Part shown: piece after piece, positions 7,533 to 16,276 of the stretch
How the letters are laid out: every line of letters starts with the position of its first letter
Numbering within the stretch: the first letter of the stretch is position 1
Source of the DNA: Halorussus salinus
GTDB lineage: Archaea; Halobacteriota; Halobacteria; Halobacteriales; Haladaptataceae
Length of the DNA: 64,000 bases
NCBI RefSeq assembly: GCF_004765815.2
Contig: NZ_SBIS02000007.1
Coordinates: 1-64,000 of the forward strand
Direction of reading: 5' to 3'
Notes under the pieces: generated by a model
Told to the model about the DNA's origin: nothing
The model's input: only the letters and a program-made list of their open reading frames with translations
Database searches by the model: none
Position numbers and translations under genes: made by a program

Positions 7533-8066
7533 TCAGGCCGCCGTGTCGTGCGGGCCGGAGAAGTCGCGTTCGCGGCGGTACTGCTCGACGAACTCCGACA
7601 CGTCGAAATCGAGCATGTCGTCTTCGAACTGGGCCATCGCCGAGTCGTCGTCGGCGTGGCTGACGGCGTGTTCCATCAGTTCCACGACGAGTTCCACGAC
7701 GATTTCGTGGAGTCGCCGGGAGTCGAAGTCGGTCACCCAGACCAGTGCGTAGCCCACGTCTTGGTCGTCCTCGACGTTCTCGCTGACGACCTCGCCGGGG
7801 AACTCCTCCAACACGACGCCCATCACGTGGGCGGTGCCGAACTCGCCGAGGTCGTCGTCGGTGTCGATGGTCGCCCGGAGAACGTCAACGAGGAACTCGG
7901 GGACGAACCGGGAGGGCGGATGCACGTCGGTCACGACGGCGTGACTCGCCCCGCAGTCACAGTCGTACTCCCGCATCCCCATGTCGAGGTCGTGGACGTA
8001 GACCGACTCGCCGCACGGGAGGTCGAGTTCCGCTCCGCGACCGCCCGGAACGCGCGGTTCTGCCAT
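7533..8066 (-). CDS. Conserved haloarchaeal protein (DUF5815-like)
   Basis: The 177-residue acidic protein starts MAEPRVPGGRG. It has a CDCG motif (residues 35-38) preceding a PPSRFVPEFLVDVLRATI helix and long C-terminal helices. I recall this layout as a conserved haloarchaeal family of unknown function, probably DUF5815; the label is from memory. The start at 8066 is chosen over the upstream ATG at 8156 because the extra 30 residues are basic and unlike the rest. The CDCG pair alone is insufficient for a zinc ribbon. Confidence 0.75.
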   Translation of the reverse strand: MAEPRVPGGRGAELDLPCGESVYVHDLDMGMREYDCDCGASHAVVTDVHPPSRFVPEFLVDVLRATIDTDDDLGEFGTAHVMGVVLEEFPGEVVSENVEDDQDVGYALVWVTDFDSRRLHEIVVELVVELMEHAVSHADDDSAMAQFEDDMLDFDVSEFVEQYRRERDFSGPHDTAA

Positions 8067-8191
8067 GCGATTGCGTTGGAGTTTCGCGCGTTTAAACGCC
8101 GCGACTCGGCGCTCGCTCCGTTTCGCGACCGCGATTCGTGTCCGGCAAAGATTCAAGTACGAGTCCGGGACAACCTCGGCCCGACAACAGC

Positions 8192-8299
8192 ATGGCGAAA
8201 CGAATCTGCATCTCCCGGAAAGCCCACGAACGACTAAAGGCGTACAGGGACGACGGCGAGACGTTCTCGGAGGCGATTCTCCGGGTTACGACGGACTAA
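8192..8299 (+). CDS. Truncated VapB-like antitoxin (35 aa)
   Basis: The ATG at 8192 opens a 35-residue frame, MAKRICISRKAHERLKAYRD followed by DGETFSEAILRVTTD. It resembles the N-terminal half of haloarchaeal VapB antitoxins and the start of the complete VapB 117 bases downstream. It lacks the C-terminal toxin-binding half and has no cognate toxin directly after it. It may be a degraded antitoxin or a short stand-alone DNA-binding peptide. Confidence 0.5.
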   Translation: MAKRICISRKAHERLKAYRDDGETFSEAILRVTTD

Positions 8300-8416
8300 C
8301 CGAAGGTTGAAATACAAACGGGCGACCAACTCGGCCTGCGATGAACGGAGCCGATACACGCCGATGGCATTCGAACCGGGAAAAGACTGAAAGTTCGCGC
8401 ACACGACTCTTCAGCC

Positions 8417-8668
8417 GTGTCTAAGAGCGTCCGTCTCTCCGAGGAGGCCTACGAGCGGTTAGAGACACTGCGACGGGAGGACGAAACGGTCTCGGATGTC
8501 GTCCTCCGCCTCGCTGGCGAACAGTCGCTCCTCGAACTCGCGGGTATCCTATCCGACGAACAAGCCGACGCGCTCGAAACCGCCGTCGAAGAGCGCCGAC
8601 GCCGACGACGCGGCGAGCTCGAATCCATCACCGACGAGATGCGGACCGACGAGACGAGGACGCGATAG
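8417..8668 (+). CDS. vapB: VapB-type antitoxin
   Basis: The 83-residue protein uses a GTG start. It begins MSKSVRLSEEAYERLETLRR and has the conserved ETVSDVVLRL helix, as in archaeal antitoxins of the DUF217/VapB type. The C-terminal half is a charged helix (ALETAVEERRRRRRGELE) likely to wrap the toxin. It is followed after one base by the PIN-domain toxin, a classic antitoxin-first operon. Antitoxin-toxin complexes of this type usually repress their own promoter. Confidence 0.88.
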   Translation: MSKSVRLSEEAYERLETLRREDETVSDVVLRLAGEQSLLELAGILSDEQADALETAVEERRRRRRGELESITDEMRTDETRTR

Positions 8669-8669
8669 C

Positions 8670-9062
8670 GTGCTGTTCGATACCGCGTTTCTCATCGACC
8701 TCATGCGGGGCGACGAGGCCGCCGTCGAACGAATGTGTGAACTGGAATCGCAGTTCGTTCGCCAGCGTATCTCGGCGATGACGCTGTTCGAGTTGTACTA
8801 CGGCGTCGCACGCTCGAACCAACCCGACGACGAGCGCGAGACGGTCGAGAAGGTCCTCGAAACGAAACCGGTACAGCCAGCCGACACCGCCGTCATGCGG
8901 CGCGCGGGTCGCGTCTCCGGCGAACTAGAAAACGACGGGACACCGGTCGCGGACGGAGACGTAATCATCGGTGCGACCGCACTGACGGTAGACGAAGCCG
9001 TGTTGACGAGAAATCTCGCCGATTTCGAGCGAATGCCCGGAGTGACCGTCGAGACGTACTGA
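8670..9062 (+). CDS. vapC: VapC-type PIN-domain toxin ribonuclease
   Basis: The 130-residue protein starts at GTG 8670, one base after the vapB stop. PIN-domain acidic residues are in place: D4 in LFDTAFLIDL, E41 in TLFELYYG, D95/D97 in PVADGDVIIGATAL and D118 near the end. VapC toxins cleave tRNA or rRNA when released from VapB. The active site appears intact, so the pair is probably functional. The coding frame continues upstream, but those codons lie in the vapB gene and are not used. Confidence 0.9.
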   Translation: MLFDTAFLIDLMRGDEAAVERMCELESQFVRQRISAMTLFELYYGVARSNQPDDERETVEKVLETKPVQPADTAVMRRAGRVSGELENDGTPVADGDVIIGATALTVDEAVLTRNLADFERMPGVTVETY

Positions 9063-9063
9063 C

Positions 9064-9477
9064 TCAGGGCCAGTCGTCGCGCTGGTCCTCGTCGGGTTCG
9101 TCGTCCTCCTCGTCCGCCTCGCTGGCCAGTTGCCACTCGGCGGCCTCGGCGGCGTCGCCGATGTCGAGGAACTCCCACTCGTGGTCGTCGGCGAGGTCGC
9201 GGTCCTCGTCGGTCGTGCCGACGAAGACGTGGCGGTCGGTGTCGAACTGCTCGCGGACGCTCTCTAAGCTCTCGCCTTTCCCCTTCGGGCCGGAGAAGAA
9301 GTCCTGTCGGATGCGGTTCTTCCGGGTGAAGTTGGTGACGACGTAGGTCGGCTTGTCCGAGACCACGCCGACGTACTTGCTCCACCTGCGCGCGTCGTCG
9401 AACACCGCGCCGGGTTCGGCCAGTCGCTCCAGCGCCGAGAGTTCGAAGGCGAGGGTCATCTCGCCGCTTCCGTTCAT
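9064..9477 (-). CDS. Conserved haloarchaeal protein (DUF7124-like)
   Basis: The protein has 137 residues from the ATG at 9477, or 131 from 9459 (MTLAFELSAL). Its core YVGVVSDKPTYVVTNFTRKN and IRQDFFSGPKGK is distinctive and recalls a haloarchaeal family (DUF7124, from memory). The C-terminus is a very acidic tail rich in Glu/Asp. The 3' end converges on vapC with one base between stops. Function unknown. Confidence 0.7.
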   Translation of the reverse strand: MNGSGEMTLAFELSALERLAEPGAVFDDARRWSKYVGVVSDKPTYVVTNFTRKNRIRQDFFSGPKGKGESLESVREQFDTDRHVFVGTTDEDRDLADDHEWEFLDIGDAAEAAEWQLASEADEEDDEPDEDQRDDWP

Positions 9478-9550
9478 ATCTCCTACTCGGCCGGTGGCGG
9501 GCAAAACGGCTTCGGTACGGAGTCGCGCACTGCCATCCGAAAGAATCAGC

Positions 9551-9793
9551 TCACGCGAGTTCGATTCGCAGGTATTCCGAGAACACGACGACCGGTTCGT
9601 CGGCGAGTTCGGTCGCGACTTCGGGCGTGACGGCGGCCGAGCCACTCCTGTCGTGTTCGGCGAGCAACTGCTGGACCTCCTCGGAGAGTTCGTCGAAGTG
9701 CCGGACAGGGGCACCCGCCGGGAGCGTCGTCGCGGGGCGAACGCGGACGGTCCGCCCGTCGCTGTCGGTTCCGGAAATCGTGTTCGAGGACAT
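9551..9793 (-). CDS. Small hypothetical protein
   Basis: An 80-residue frame begins MSSNTISGTDSDGRTVRVRP at the ATG 9793. It contains LPAGAPVRHFDELSEEVQQL and a C-terminal FSEYLRIELA strand. The composition is acidic and gene-like, and it lies between two genes of the same strand. No family is recognised. Confidence 0.6.
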   Translation of the reverse strand: MSSNTISGTDSDGRTVRVRPATTLPAGAPVRHFDELSEEVQQLLAEHDRSGSAAVTPEVATELADEPVVVFSEYLRIELA

Positions 9794-9940
9794 TGTGTTA
9801 CACGATACCAAATGCCGTGGAGTATGTTAAACCTTCTGGTGGTCGGAACTTACAGGTCCGACGGGTAGATATTCCACGTGCGGAGCAGATACGAAGGCAG
9901 CTCGAAAAATACGGCGCGCTCGACGGCCGACGGCGGGGTT

Positions 9941-10177
9941 TCAGAAGCGGTAGCCTTCGTCTTCGTCGCCGAGCGAGCGCTCGGTGGTCTCCATCATCTC
10001 GTCGGCGAACTCCATCTCGTCGCGGGTGTCGCTCTCCATCGTGGTCTGGTACTCCTTGATGCCGAGCGAGAGTACCTCTTCGAGGGCCTCTTGGCGGTCC
10101 ACGAACTCGTCTTGGGTGACGAGCTGGTCGATCTGCATGTCCACGTCGTCCGACAGAGAGATTTCGAGTTGGGGCAT
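9941..10177 (-). CDS. Ribbon-helix-helix-like small regulator (DUF7120-like)
   Basis: The 78-residue protein starts MPQLEISLSDDVDMQIDQLV followed by EFVDRQEALEEVLSLGI. That gives a short beta strand and two helices typical of CopG/ribbon-helix-helix DNA-binding proteins that dimerise. The tail is acidic. Haloarchaeal genomes carry many such proteins (I recall DUF7120); the regulated target is not evident. Confidence 0.72.
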   Translation of the reverse strand: MPQLEISLSDDVDMQIDQLVTQDEFVDRQEALEEVLSLGIKEYQTTMESDTRDEMEFADEMMETTERSLGDEDEGYRF

Positions 10178-10360
10178 GTACGTCCGGTAGCGGTTCCAGC
10201 CACTACAACGTTTGGTTGCCCCGACGTTCGGCCGCGAACTGCCGCGAACGGGGCGACGAGGCCGTCTCGGTCAACGAGAATCGGTACACTCGACCGACGA
10301 GGAGCGACGCGCTCGACGGACGGCGACCAAGGCTTTGGGCGTCCGGAGCCTGTTTCGTGT

Positions 10361-10645
10361 ATGGCCAGCGTTGACGCGCATCTCCGGGACCTCGCGTCGC
10401 TCGCAGACGAACGACTCGACGAACGGACCGGTTCCGCGCCCGAGGAACACGAGTATCGCGAGGCGTTCGAGGAGCTACGCGCGCTCGGCGGCGAGTCGGC
10501 GGTGGACCGACTCGCCGACGACCTGAAGCGGTCGCTCCGGAAGTCAGAAACCCTACCACAGGAGCAGTCGGTGCGGTCGCTGGGCCGGGATATCTGCGAG
10601 GAGAACGGTATCGAAATTCCCGACGACTCGTGGTTCGCGCGGTGA
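10361..10645 (+). CDS. Small helical hypothetical protein
   Basis: A 94-residue all-helical protein starts MASVDAHLRDLASLADERLD at the ATG 10361. The C-terminus (SLGRDICEENGIEIPDDSWF) is well defined, suggesting a real conserved haloarchaeal gene. No motif identifies a function. It lies convergent to the flavoprotein gene downstream. Confidence 0.65.
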   Translation: MASVDAHLRDLASLADERLDERTGSAPEEHEYREAFEELRALGGESAVDRLADDLKRSLRKSETLPQEQSVRSLGRDICEENGIEIPDDSWFAR

Positions 10646-10720
10646 GCGAACTCGTCCGGCCGGGGCGAGTCGGGGAAGCGACGAGACGAGCGGTGTCGAG
10701 TCCGAGTGTGGCGAAGCGCG

Positions 10721-11962
10721 CTACTGTTCCTGCGGAATCGCCAGCTCTTCGGGGTCGAAGTCCTTCTCCAGCAGGGTCTCCTTCTGGTCGGCGACTTCGG
10801 CCTCTTGGCGGATGAGGTCCTTGTACTTGCCCTGCGGGGCGATGTCGCCGATGAGGACGCCGCCCACGAGCTTGCCGTCCTTGAACGCGAGGCGACGCCA
10901 CTCGGTGTCGCTGTACTTGCGTTCGCACTCGTCGTCGCCCAGCGTCGGGAAGCCGAAGCTGAGGAACGGGAAGTCGAAGTGGGTGATGGAGTACGACGAC
11001 ACCCAGCGGAACGACTCGGTTTCGTCGTCGGCGACCATGTTCTTCGCGGCGATCTGGCCCTGCTCTTTCGCACTGCCCCACGAGCCGTTCTGGGCGTACT
11101 CGTCGAGGATGGTGTCGTAGTAGCGGGTGATGTCACCGGCCGCGTAGATGTCCTCGACGTTGGTCTGCATGTACTCGTCCACGACGATGCCGCTGTCCTC
11201 CTCGATGCCGGTGCCTTGGAGGTACTCGGTGTTGAAGTTCAGGCCGATGGCGACGCCGACGAACTCGCTGTCGTACTCCTCGCCGTTGGCGTCCACCGTC
11301 GAGACGACCTGTCCGTCGTCGTCGGTCCGGAACTCCTCGACGCCGCTTTCGAGGACGGGTTCGACGCCCTTCTCTTCGAGCGCGTCGTGGATGATTTCCG
11401 CGCCGTCGAGGCTCAGGCCGTAGCGCCACCAGCGGTTGCCCCGCATGATGTACTTGGCGTCCACGTCTTGGGCGGCACAGACCGCCGCGAGGTCGATACC
11501 GAGGAGACCCGCACCGACGACGACGCCGGTGTCGGCCGCGTCGGCGTTCTCCTGAATCTTCCGGGCGTCTTGGAACGTCCAGAAGTGGTGGACGCCCTCG
11601 GCGTCGCTGTTCTCGACCGGAAGCTGGGTCGGCGTCCCGCCCGTGGCGACCAGCAACTTGTCGTACTCGAACGTGCCGCTGTCGTGGGTGTGGACCTCGT
11701 GTGCGTCGGGGTCCACGTCGGTCACGAACGTGTTGAGTTCGAGGTCGATGTCCCGCTCGGCGTACCAGTCTTCCTCGTGGATGGAGATGGGCGCTTCGGG
11801 CAGCTTTCCTTTGGCGAACTCTTTGATGAGGATGCGGTTGTACAGCGCCTCACCTTCGTCTGTGATTACGGATACGTCGGCGTCGGGGGCCTCCTCGCGG
11901 ATGGTCTCGGCCGCGGAACTGCCCGCGATACCGTCACCGATTATCACGTACGACTCGCTCAT
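10721..11962 (-). CDS. FAD-dependent NAD(P)H oxidoreductase (nitrite/rubredoxin reductase-like)
   Basis: The 413-residue protein begins SYVIIGDGIAGSSAAETI, an FAD-binding Rossmann loop. A second nucleotide loop (TGVVVGAGLLGIDLAAV, about residues 140-156) and the flavin-site motif IYAAGDITRYY follow. The layout is that of pyridine-nucleotide disulfide oxidoreductases such as NirB N-terminal domains and NADH-rubredoxin reductases, but no redox CxxxxC is visible near the first motif. The electron acceptor is unknown. ATG 11962 is chosen because the FAD loop must be N-terminal. An ACTTTAACC element about 30 bases upstream is a plausible TATA box. Confidence 0.88.
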   Translation of the reverse strand: MSESYVIIGDGIAGSSAAETIREEAPDADVSVITDEGEALYNRILIKEFAKGKLPEAPISIHEEDWYAERDIDLELNTFVTDVDPDAHEVHTHDSGTFEYDKLLVATGGTPTQLPVENSDAEGVHHFWTFQDARKIQENADAADTGVVVGAGLLGIDLAAVCAAQDVDAKYIMRGNRWWRYGLSLDGAEIIHDALEEKGVEPVLESGVEEFRTDDDGQVVSTVDANGEEYDSEFVGVAIGLNFNTEYLQGTGIEEDSGIVVDEYMQTNVEDIYAAGDITRYYDTILDEYAQNGSWGSAKEQGQIAAKNMVADDETESFRWVSSYSITHFDFPFLSFGFPTLGDDECERKYSDTEWRRLAFKDGKLVGGVLIGDIAPQGKYKDLIRQEAEVADQKETLLEKDFDPEELAIPQEQ

Positions 11963-12093
11963 AGCCGAATCTTCATCTTCGGGGTTAAAGTCGGTTGCTA
12001 TCTCGGTATTGTGCCAGACATTCACGAACAACGTCTGTGGGAGTCACTAGCAGACAGACGAGCTTTTGAACGAGGCGTCCTAACCACCGTTCG

Positions 12094-12684
12094 ATGAAGA
12101 TAAACCAGAACGTCCGCCATTTCGCCTCGCGGAAGGCGCTGGAGTTGCCGGTCGTCTCCGACATCGTGAAGGAGAAGCTCGTGGACCTGCACACGCGCAT
12201 CTTCCTCGAAAAAGCCGACGAGGCCCACCGCGAGGAGCGCCGGGAGCGACTCGACGCCTTCTTCGACGCGACGATGGACACCTATCTCGCCGCGCTCCAG
12301 CAGGGCGCACCCGAGGCCGAGGCCCGCGAGATAACCCACATCCAAGCCAACTTCGATTTCTACAACCACGGCTGGACCGAGATGATGGAGTTCCCCAGCG
12401 ACGAGTTGGACGACCACTACGACCGCTACCGGGAGTTCTTCGATCGCCACGGCATCGCCATCGAGGACCCGCTCGGCGAGTTCCTACCCGCGGGCGGCAT
12501 CCCGGACGCGCCCTCAACGCCCGAGAAGTTGGACGAACCGGAACACCCCTACGCCGAGGGCGGCTTCGCCGACGACGTGTACGTGCAGGGTCCCGACGGA
12601 GAGATTCAAGTCGGCGGACAGGACGAACCCGCCGACGTAGACGTGACGGACGCGCCCGGCGTGGACGAGGACGCCGAAGCGTAG
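12094..12684 (+). CDS. Conserved haloarchaeal protein (DUF6149-like)
   Basis: The 196-residue protein starts MKINQNVRHFASRKALELPV. A helical core (DIVKEKLVDLHTRIFLEKAD, YHDR-like acidic helices) is followed by an acidic C-terminal tail. I recall this start from a conserved haloarchaeal family of unknown function (DUF6149). It is divergent from the flavoprotein gene, with about 130 bases between them carrying promoters for both. Confidence 0.8.
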   Translation: MKINQNVRHFASRKALELPVVSDIVKEKLVDLHTRIFLEKADEAHREERRERLDAFFDATMDTYLAALQQGAPEAEAREITHIQANFDFYNHGWTEMMEFPSDELDDHYDRYREFFDRHGIAIEDPLGEFLPAGGIPDAPSTPEKLDEPEHPYAEGGFADDVYVQGPDGEIQVGGQDEPADVDVTDAPGVDEDAEA

Positions 12685-12840
12685 TCCGACCGACTGCCGA
12701 CGGAGATTCCCGATTTTTGTTCACCCCACCGATATTGAAAGAACGCTACATTTCACGTCCTTTAGATTTTGTTTCGTCTTCTCGGAGAAGATGTAGAGAA
12801 ACGATTATAACAGGTGAGTAAATTGTGGGAATCGAACCCG

Positions 12841-13209
12841 ATGGCTGGATTCGAAATCGAAGCCGACCGAACGGAGAACCGACTGCACATGGAGCTACGC
12901 GGGTCGCTGGACCAAGCGCAGGCCGAGGAGGCCGTCGAAACCGTCGAACGGGAGGCCGCCAAACTCTCGCCGGGGTTCGACGTTGTGAACGACATCTCGG
13001 AGTTCAAGCCCCTCTCCCAAGACGTGGCCGACACTATCGCGGACGGTAAGGAGATTCTGGCGGCCAACGACGCCGCGGCGCTCGTGCGCGTCACGGGCGA
13101 TTCCGCGCTGGGCGACATGCAGTTCAGTCGCGTCGGCGGCGACGAGGGTTACGAAGTCACGAAGGCCGAGACCGTCGAGGAAGCGGAAGCGAAGCTCGGC
13201 GACCGGTAA
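12841..13209 (+). CDS. STAS/SpoIIAA-like protein
   Basis: The 122-residue protein begins MAGFEIEADRTENRLHMELR, then ends its second strand in GSLDQAQAEEAVETVEREA. KLSPGFDVVNDISEFKPLSQ and a later LVRVTGDS strand give the alternating beta/alpha pattern of SpoIIAA/STAS-like domains. Such domains mediate regulatory protein-protein contacts; no anti-sigma partner exists in archaea, so the role is unclear. The ATG at 12841 is preferred to the GTG at 12814, which would add nine residues unlike the domain. Confidence 0.65.
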   Translation: MAGFEIEADRTENRLHMELRGSLDQAQAEEAVETVEREAAKLSPGFDVVNDISEFKPLSQDVADTIADGKEILAANDAAALVRVTGDSALGDMQFSRVGGDEGYEVTKAETVEEAEAKLGDR

Positions 13210-13310
13210 GTTGCCGCTCGAACCGACGATACTTTTTGCTCGACCGTCTGCACGTCACTACCGACTACTTCCACGAAAATTCGGCGGGTCGGACTTCCTT
13301 CGAGAAGGCC

Positions 13311-14147
13311 TCACGCTTCGCTTTCTTCGTCGTCTTCCCCCTCGCCCGTCGCCTCGTCGGCCGCATCTCTGGCGGTCGATTCGGCCTCCTCGACTCTCTC
13401 CTCTGCCTCGTCCGCGGTGTCGGCGGCCTGCTGCATGTCGTCGGAGACTTCCTGCCCGCTCTCCTGTACGCGGTCGGCGGCCGTCTCGCCGCGCTCTCGG
13501 ACCTGCTCCGCGGCGGCTTCGCCGCCTTCCTGCACGCGGTCGGCGGCCGTCTCGCTCCCCTCCTCGATTCGGTCCGCGGCCTCTCCGGCGGCGGCCTCGG
13601 TTCGCTGGGCGGCCTCGCCCGAGCGGACGGCCGTCCGGTCGGCGACCTCCCGGACCCGGTCGGTCGCGCGGCCCACGGTTTCGCCGACCGACCCGGACTG
13701 TCTTCGCACCGCGTAGCCGACTCCGAGGGCGATACCGAGCAGGAACAGTTTCGAGAGGGTGCCCCGACCGTCGCTCTCGCCCGCGCGCTCTGTGCGGTCG
13801 CCGGTCGTCAGTCGCTCGCCGTCGCGGTCTCCCCGCTCTCGGGCCTCTCGGTCGGTGGTCGCCCGGAGCGTCGCGCCGACCAGACTGCCGACGGCTTCCG
13901 TCGCTCGCCCGCGAGTCTCGGACCCACCGACTCCGTTCCCACGCGCCCCGCCGAGATAGTCGAGTACGGCACTCAGATCGACGAGAAGGAACGGTCGGAC
14001 GGCCGGGCGGCCGTCCGAGGAGGTTCCGTCGGACTCCTCGGTCGCTTCCAGCAGGACTTCTACGACACGCACCAGCGGGTCGCGCACGCTGTCGTCGGTC
14101 GATTCCGTTCGCGCCGCTTCGGTCACGTCTGATAATCTGTTGCTCAT
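13311..14147 (-). CDS. Membrane protein with amphipathic helical (11-residue-like) repeats
   Basis: The 278-residue protein has a helical N-terminal region, a hydrophobic segment (KLFLLGIALGVGYAV, about residues 132-146) and then a long Ala/Glu/Arg helical tail. The tail repeats the theme AADRVQEGGEAAAEQVRERG with a period near 11 residues, like apolipoprotein/LEA-type helices. It ends in a Glu/Asp tail. The tail probably forms an amphipathic coiled rod at the membrane. No enzyme motif is seen. ATG 14147 is supported by the clean MSNRLSDVTEAAR start after a spacer. Confidence 0.75.
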   Translation of the reverse strand: MSNRLSDVTEAARTESTDDSVRDPLVRVVEVLLEATEESDGTSSDGRPAVRPFLLVDLSAVLDYLGGARGNGVGGSETRGRATEAVGSLVGATLRATTDREARERGDRDGERLTTGDRTERAGESDGRGTLSKLFLLGIALGVGYAVRRQSGSVGETVGRATDRVREVADRTAVRSGEAAQRTEAAAGEAADRIEEGSETAADRVQEGGEAAAEQVRERGETAADRVQESGQEVSDDMQQAADTADEAEERVEEAESTARDAADEATGEGEDDEESEA

Positions 14148-14262
14148 CCTTGTCCCCTCCCGTTGGTAGGCGAAAATCGCTGAAAAGTATTCTGGGCGCT
14201 TTCCGGCCGCTGGGGCGCTTATCGGGCGATTTCGTCCCTCAGAGCGCCCTCCGATGCGGCAA

Positions 14263-15645
14263 CTACTCCGGGCTGACGACTTCTTTGCGACCCGCGATTC
14301 TGTCGGCACACTCGTAGCCCGCGACGATGCCACCGTTCAGACTCCGCTCGGGGTACTGCGCTCTGCTGGCCATCCCGGCGTAGTAGAGTCCGTCGGCGAC
14401 TTCTGCCGAGAGGTCGTAGGGGATGACCATGTCGAGGTAGCCCCGCTCGTAGATGGGCGCGGCGCGGGGGTTCTTCGCGAGGCGGAACTCCTCGACGTGC
14501 GAGCGGTCCCAGTCGGGGAACATCTCCTCGACGTGGCCGAGCCAGAGGTCCTCGACTTCCTCCTCGTCCATCTGCCAGAGGTCCTCGTCGTAGTCTTGGA
14601 TGTAGCTGGCGACGTACAGCAGGTGGTCGCCGCCGTAGTTCTCGGGCGGCATGTAGTTGGTGTGTTCGATGAGCGCGCCGAAGGGCGCGTCGTGGGCGAC
14701 GTTCAGCCAGTACGTGTCGGTTAGCTCCTCGTCCATCGTCACGAGCGCACAGACCGCGCCTTGGAAGTCGATGTCGCACTGGTAGCCACAGAGGTCTTCG
14801 AGGACGTTGGGCATCGCCGCGACGACCACGTCGTCTACCGCGTGGGTCTCGGTGGTCGCGCCACCGTCGGCCTCGGCGGCCTGAGTGTCGCCGGTCGCCT
14901 CCGGAGTATCCTCGACGGCCACGGTCATCTCGCTCACTCGGTCGTCTTCGAGGTCCAGACCCGTGACGCGGGCGTTGGTAGTGATGTTCTCCCGGCCCAC
15001 CGCATCTACCAAGGCGTCGAGCAACTGGCCGAACCCGCCTTCGAGGTAGCCCAGCGGTTCGCCCCGCAACAGGTCGCGCTCGCCGCGGAACTTGATGCGT
15101 CCGAGGAGCCACGCCGCGCTCACGTCGTCTTTCCGGTCGCCGAACTTGGCGTCCAGCAGTGGCTCGAAGAATCCCTCGTAGACGCCGTGGGAGGTGTGTT
15201 CGCGCAGGAACTGCTCGATGGGCACGTCCTCGAAGTCCTCCAAGTTCTCGTACGTGTCGAACTTCGGAACCCCGCCGCGCACGTCTATCTCTTGGGTGAG
15301 CATCGTCAGCCGGAACTTGTCGTAGACGCTCATGTGGGGGTAGGCCAGAATCTCCCACGGCTTGTCCATCGGGTAGACGGTGCCGTCCCAGTAGTAAGCG
15401 TTCTTGCCGATGGGCCACTCCAACTGCTCGCCGAGTCCCAACTCGTCGATGAGGTCGATGATGGTCTCCTCGGAGGCCGAGAGGTGGTGGTAGAACTTCT
15501 CGACGGGGTCGCCCGCGGTCTCGTAGACCGCGGCGAGGCCGCCGATCTGGTCGCTCGCTTCGAATACCTGCACGTCGTGTCCGTGCTGCTGGAGGCGGTA
15601 GGCGGCCGCGAGACCCGCGATTCCCCCACCGACGACACCTTTCAT
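14263..15645 (-). CDS. FAD-dependent amine-oxidase/protoporphyrinogen-oxidase-like protein
   Basis: The 460-residue protein starts at the ATG 15645 with VVGGGIAGLAAAYRLQQHGH followed by FEASDQIGG, the FAD-binding signature of the amine oxidase/phytoene desaturase/PPOX superfamily. The C-terminal FAD block is ADGLYYAGMASRAQYPERSL plus NGGIVAGYECADRI. The middle (HLSASEETIIDLIDELGL) fits the subgroup often found with glycan genes (COG1232). Substrate unknown; candidates are isoprenoid, porphyrin or sugar intermediates. Longer upstream starts would precede the FAD loop and are not used. Confidence 0.87.
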   Translation of the reverse strand: MKGVVGGGIAGLAAAYRLQQHGHDVQVFEASDQIGGLAAVYETAGDPVEKFYHHLSASEETIIDLIDELGLGEQLEWPIGKNAYYWDGTVYPMDKPWEILAYPHMSVYDKFRLTMLTQEIDVRGGVPKFDTYENLEDFEDVPIEQFLREHTSHGVYEGFFEPLLDAKFGDRKDDVSAAWLLGRIKFRGERDLLRGEPLGYLEGGFGQLLDALVDAVGRENITTNARVTGLDLEDDRVSEMTVAVEDTPEATGDTQAAEADGGATTETHAVDDVVVAAMPNVLEDLCGYQCDIDFQGAVCALVTMDEELTDTYWLNVAHDAPFGALIEHTNYMPPENYGGDHLLYVASYIQDYDEDLWQMDEEEVEDLWLGHVEEMFPDWDRSHVEEFRLAKNPRAAPIYERGYLDMVIPYDLSAEVADGLYYAGMASRAQYPERSLNGGIVAGYECADRIAGRKEVVSPE

Positions 15646-15786
15646 ACCTCCTCGTTCGCCGTGGCCGGGCAAAGGTCTTGTTGAAGCCGACGGGGTGTCG
15701 GTCGCCGGATAGCTCTCGAACGCGGTGAACTTCTCGCCTAGTCGCGTTCTGGCACCCTTTTTCAGCCCCGACCGCGTACCCCCGGT

Positions 15787-16230
15787 ATGACCCGATTCGA
15801 CGCCGCGACGCCCGAGGAGCGCCAGAAACTGTTCGCGGAGGGCGTCGTCGCCCACCGCGAGCGCGCGAGTCCCTTCGTCACGTTCGAGGCTCACGTCGGC
15901 GCGAGCGACGCCAGCGACGACGGCGAGACCCCCGAGTCGGACGCCGAGAGCGACGAGGACCCCGACGAGGCTCCGCCGTGGGTGCAGTTCGGCGACGGCA
16001 CGCTCAACTTGGACTGCACCGACGCGGAGTTGGACGACCTCAAATCGCTCCTCGGCGAGTTCCCGGCGTTCAAGATAGACGACCTGACGCGCCCCGAGGA
16101 GGCCGAGGGCGTCAACGTTCGGGTGTCCGCGCTGGCGGACTCCAACCGAGTCGCCCAGTGCGTCGAGCGAATCTTCCGCGAGGTGTACGACCGACCCGAC
16201 GAGTACCGGGTCTGGGTCGCTGCGGTCTGA
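15787..16230 (+). CDS. Conserved acidic haloarchaeal protein
   Basis: The 147-residue protein starts MTRFDAATPEERQKLFAEGV, has a low-complexity Asp/Glu/Ser stretch at residues about 39-60, and ends with NRVAQCVERIFREVYDRPDE. The folded ends resemble a small alpha/beta domain. It is divergent from the FAD protein gene and followed closely by another small gene. Function unknown. Confidence 0.7.
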   Translation: MTRFDAATPEERQKLFAEGVVAHRERASPFVTFEAHVGASDASDDGETPESDAESDEDPDEAPPWVQFGDGTLNLDCTDAELDDLKSLLGEFPAFKIDDLTRPEEAEGVNVRVSALADSNRVAQCVERIFREVYDRPDEYRVWVAAV

Positions 16231-16276
16231 GAGTTCTCCAGTACTTTTATTCTACGTGGCAAATTTTCGTAAACCA

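Noticed and set aside
12821-12840. GGGAATCGAACCCG, which looks like a minus-strand tRNA T-arm
   Set aside because: The T stem has two mismatches and no acceptor, anticodon or D arm follows on the minus strand. It overlaps the start of the STAS-like gene and is likely chance.
13236-14132. Long plus-strand frames opposite the amphipathic repeat protein
   Set aside because: The minus strand gives a coherent membrane and helix protein. The plus frames are Arg/Ser/Pro-rich shadows.
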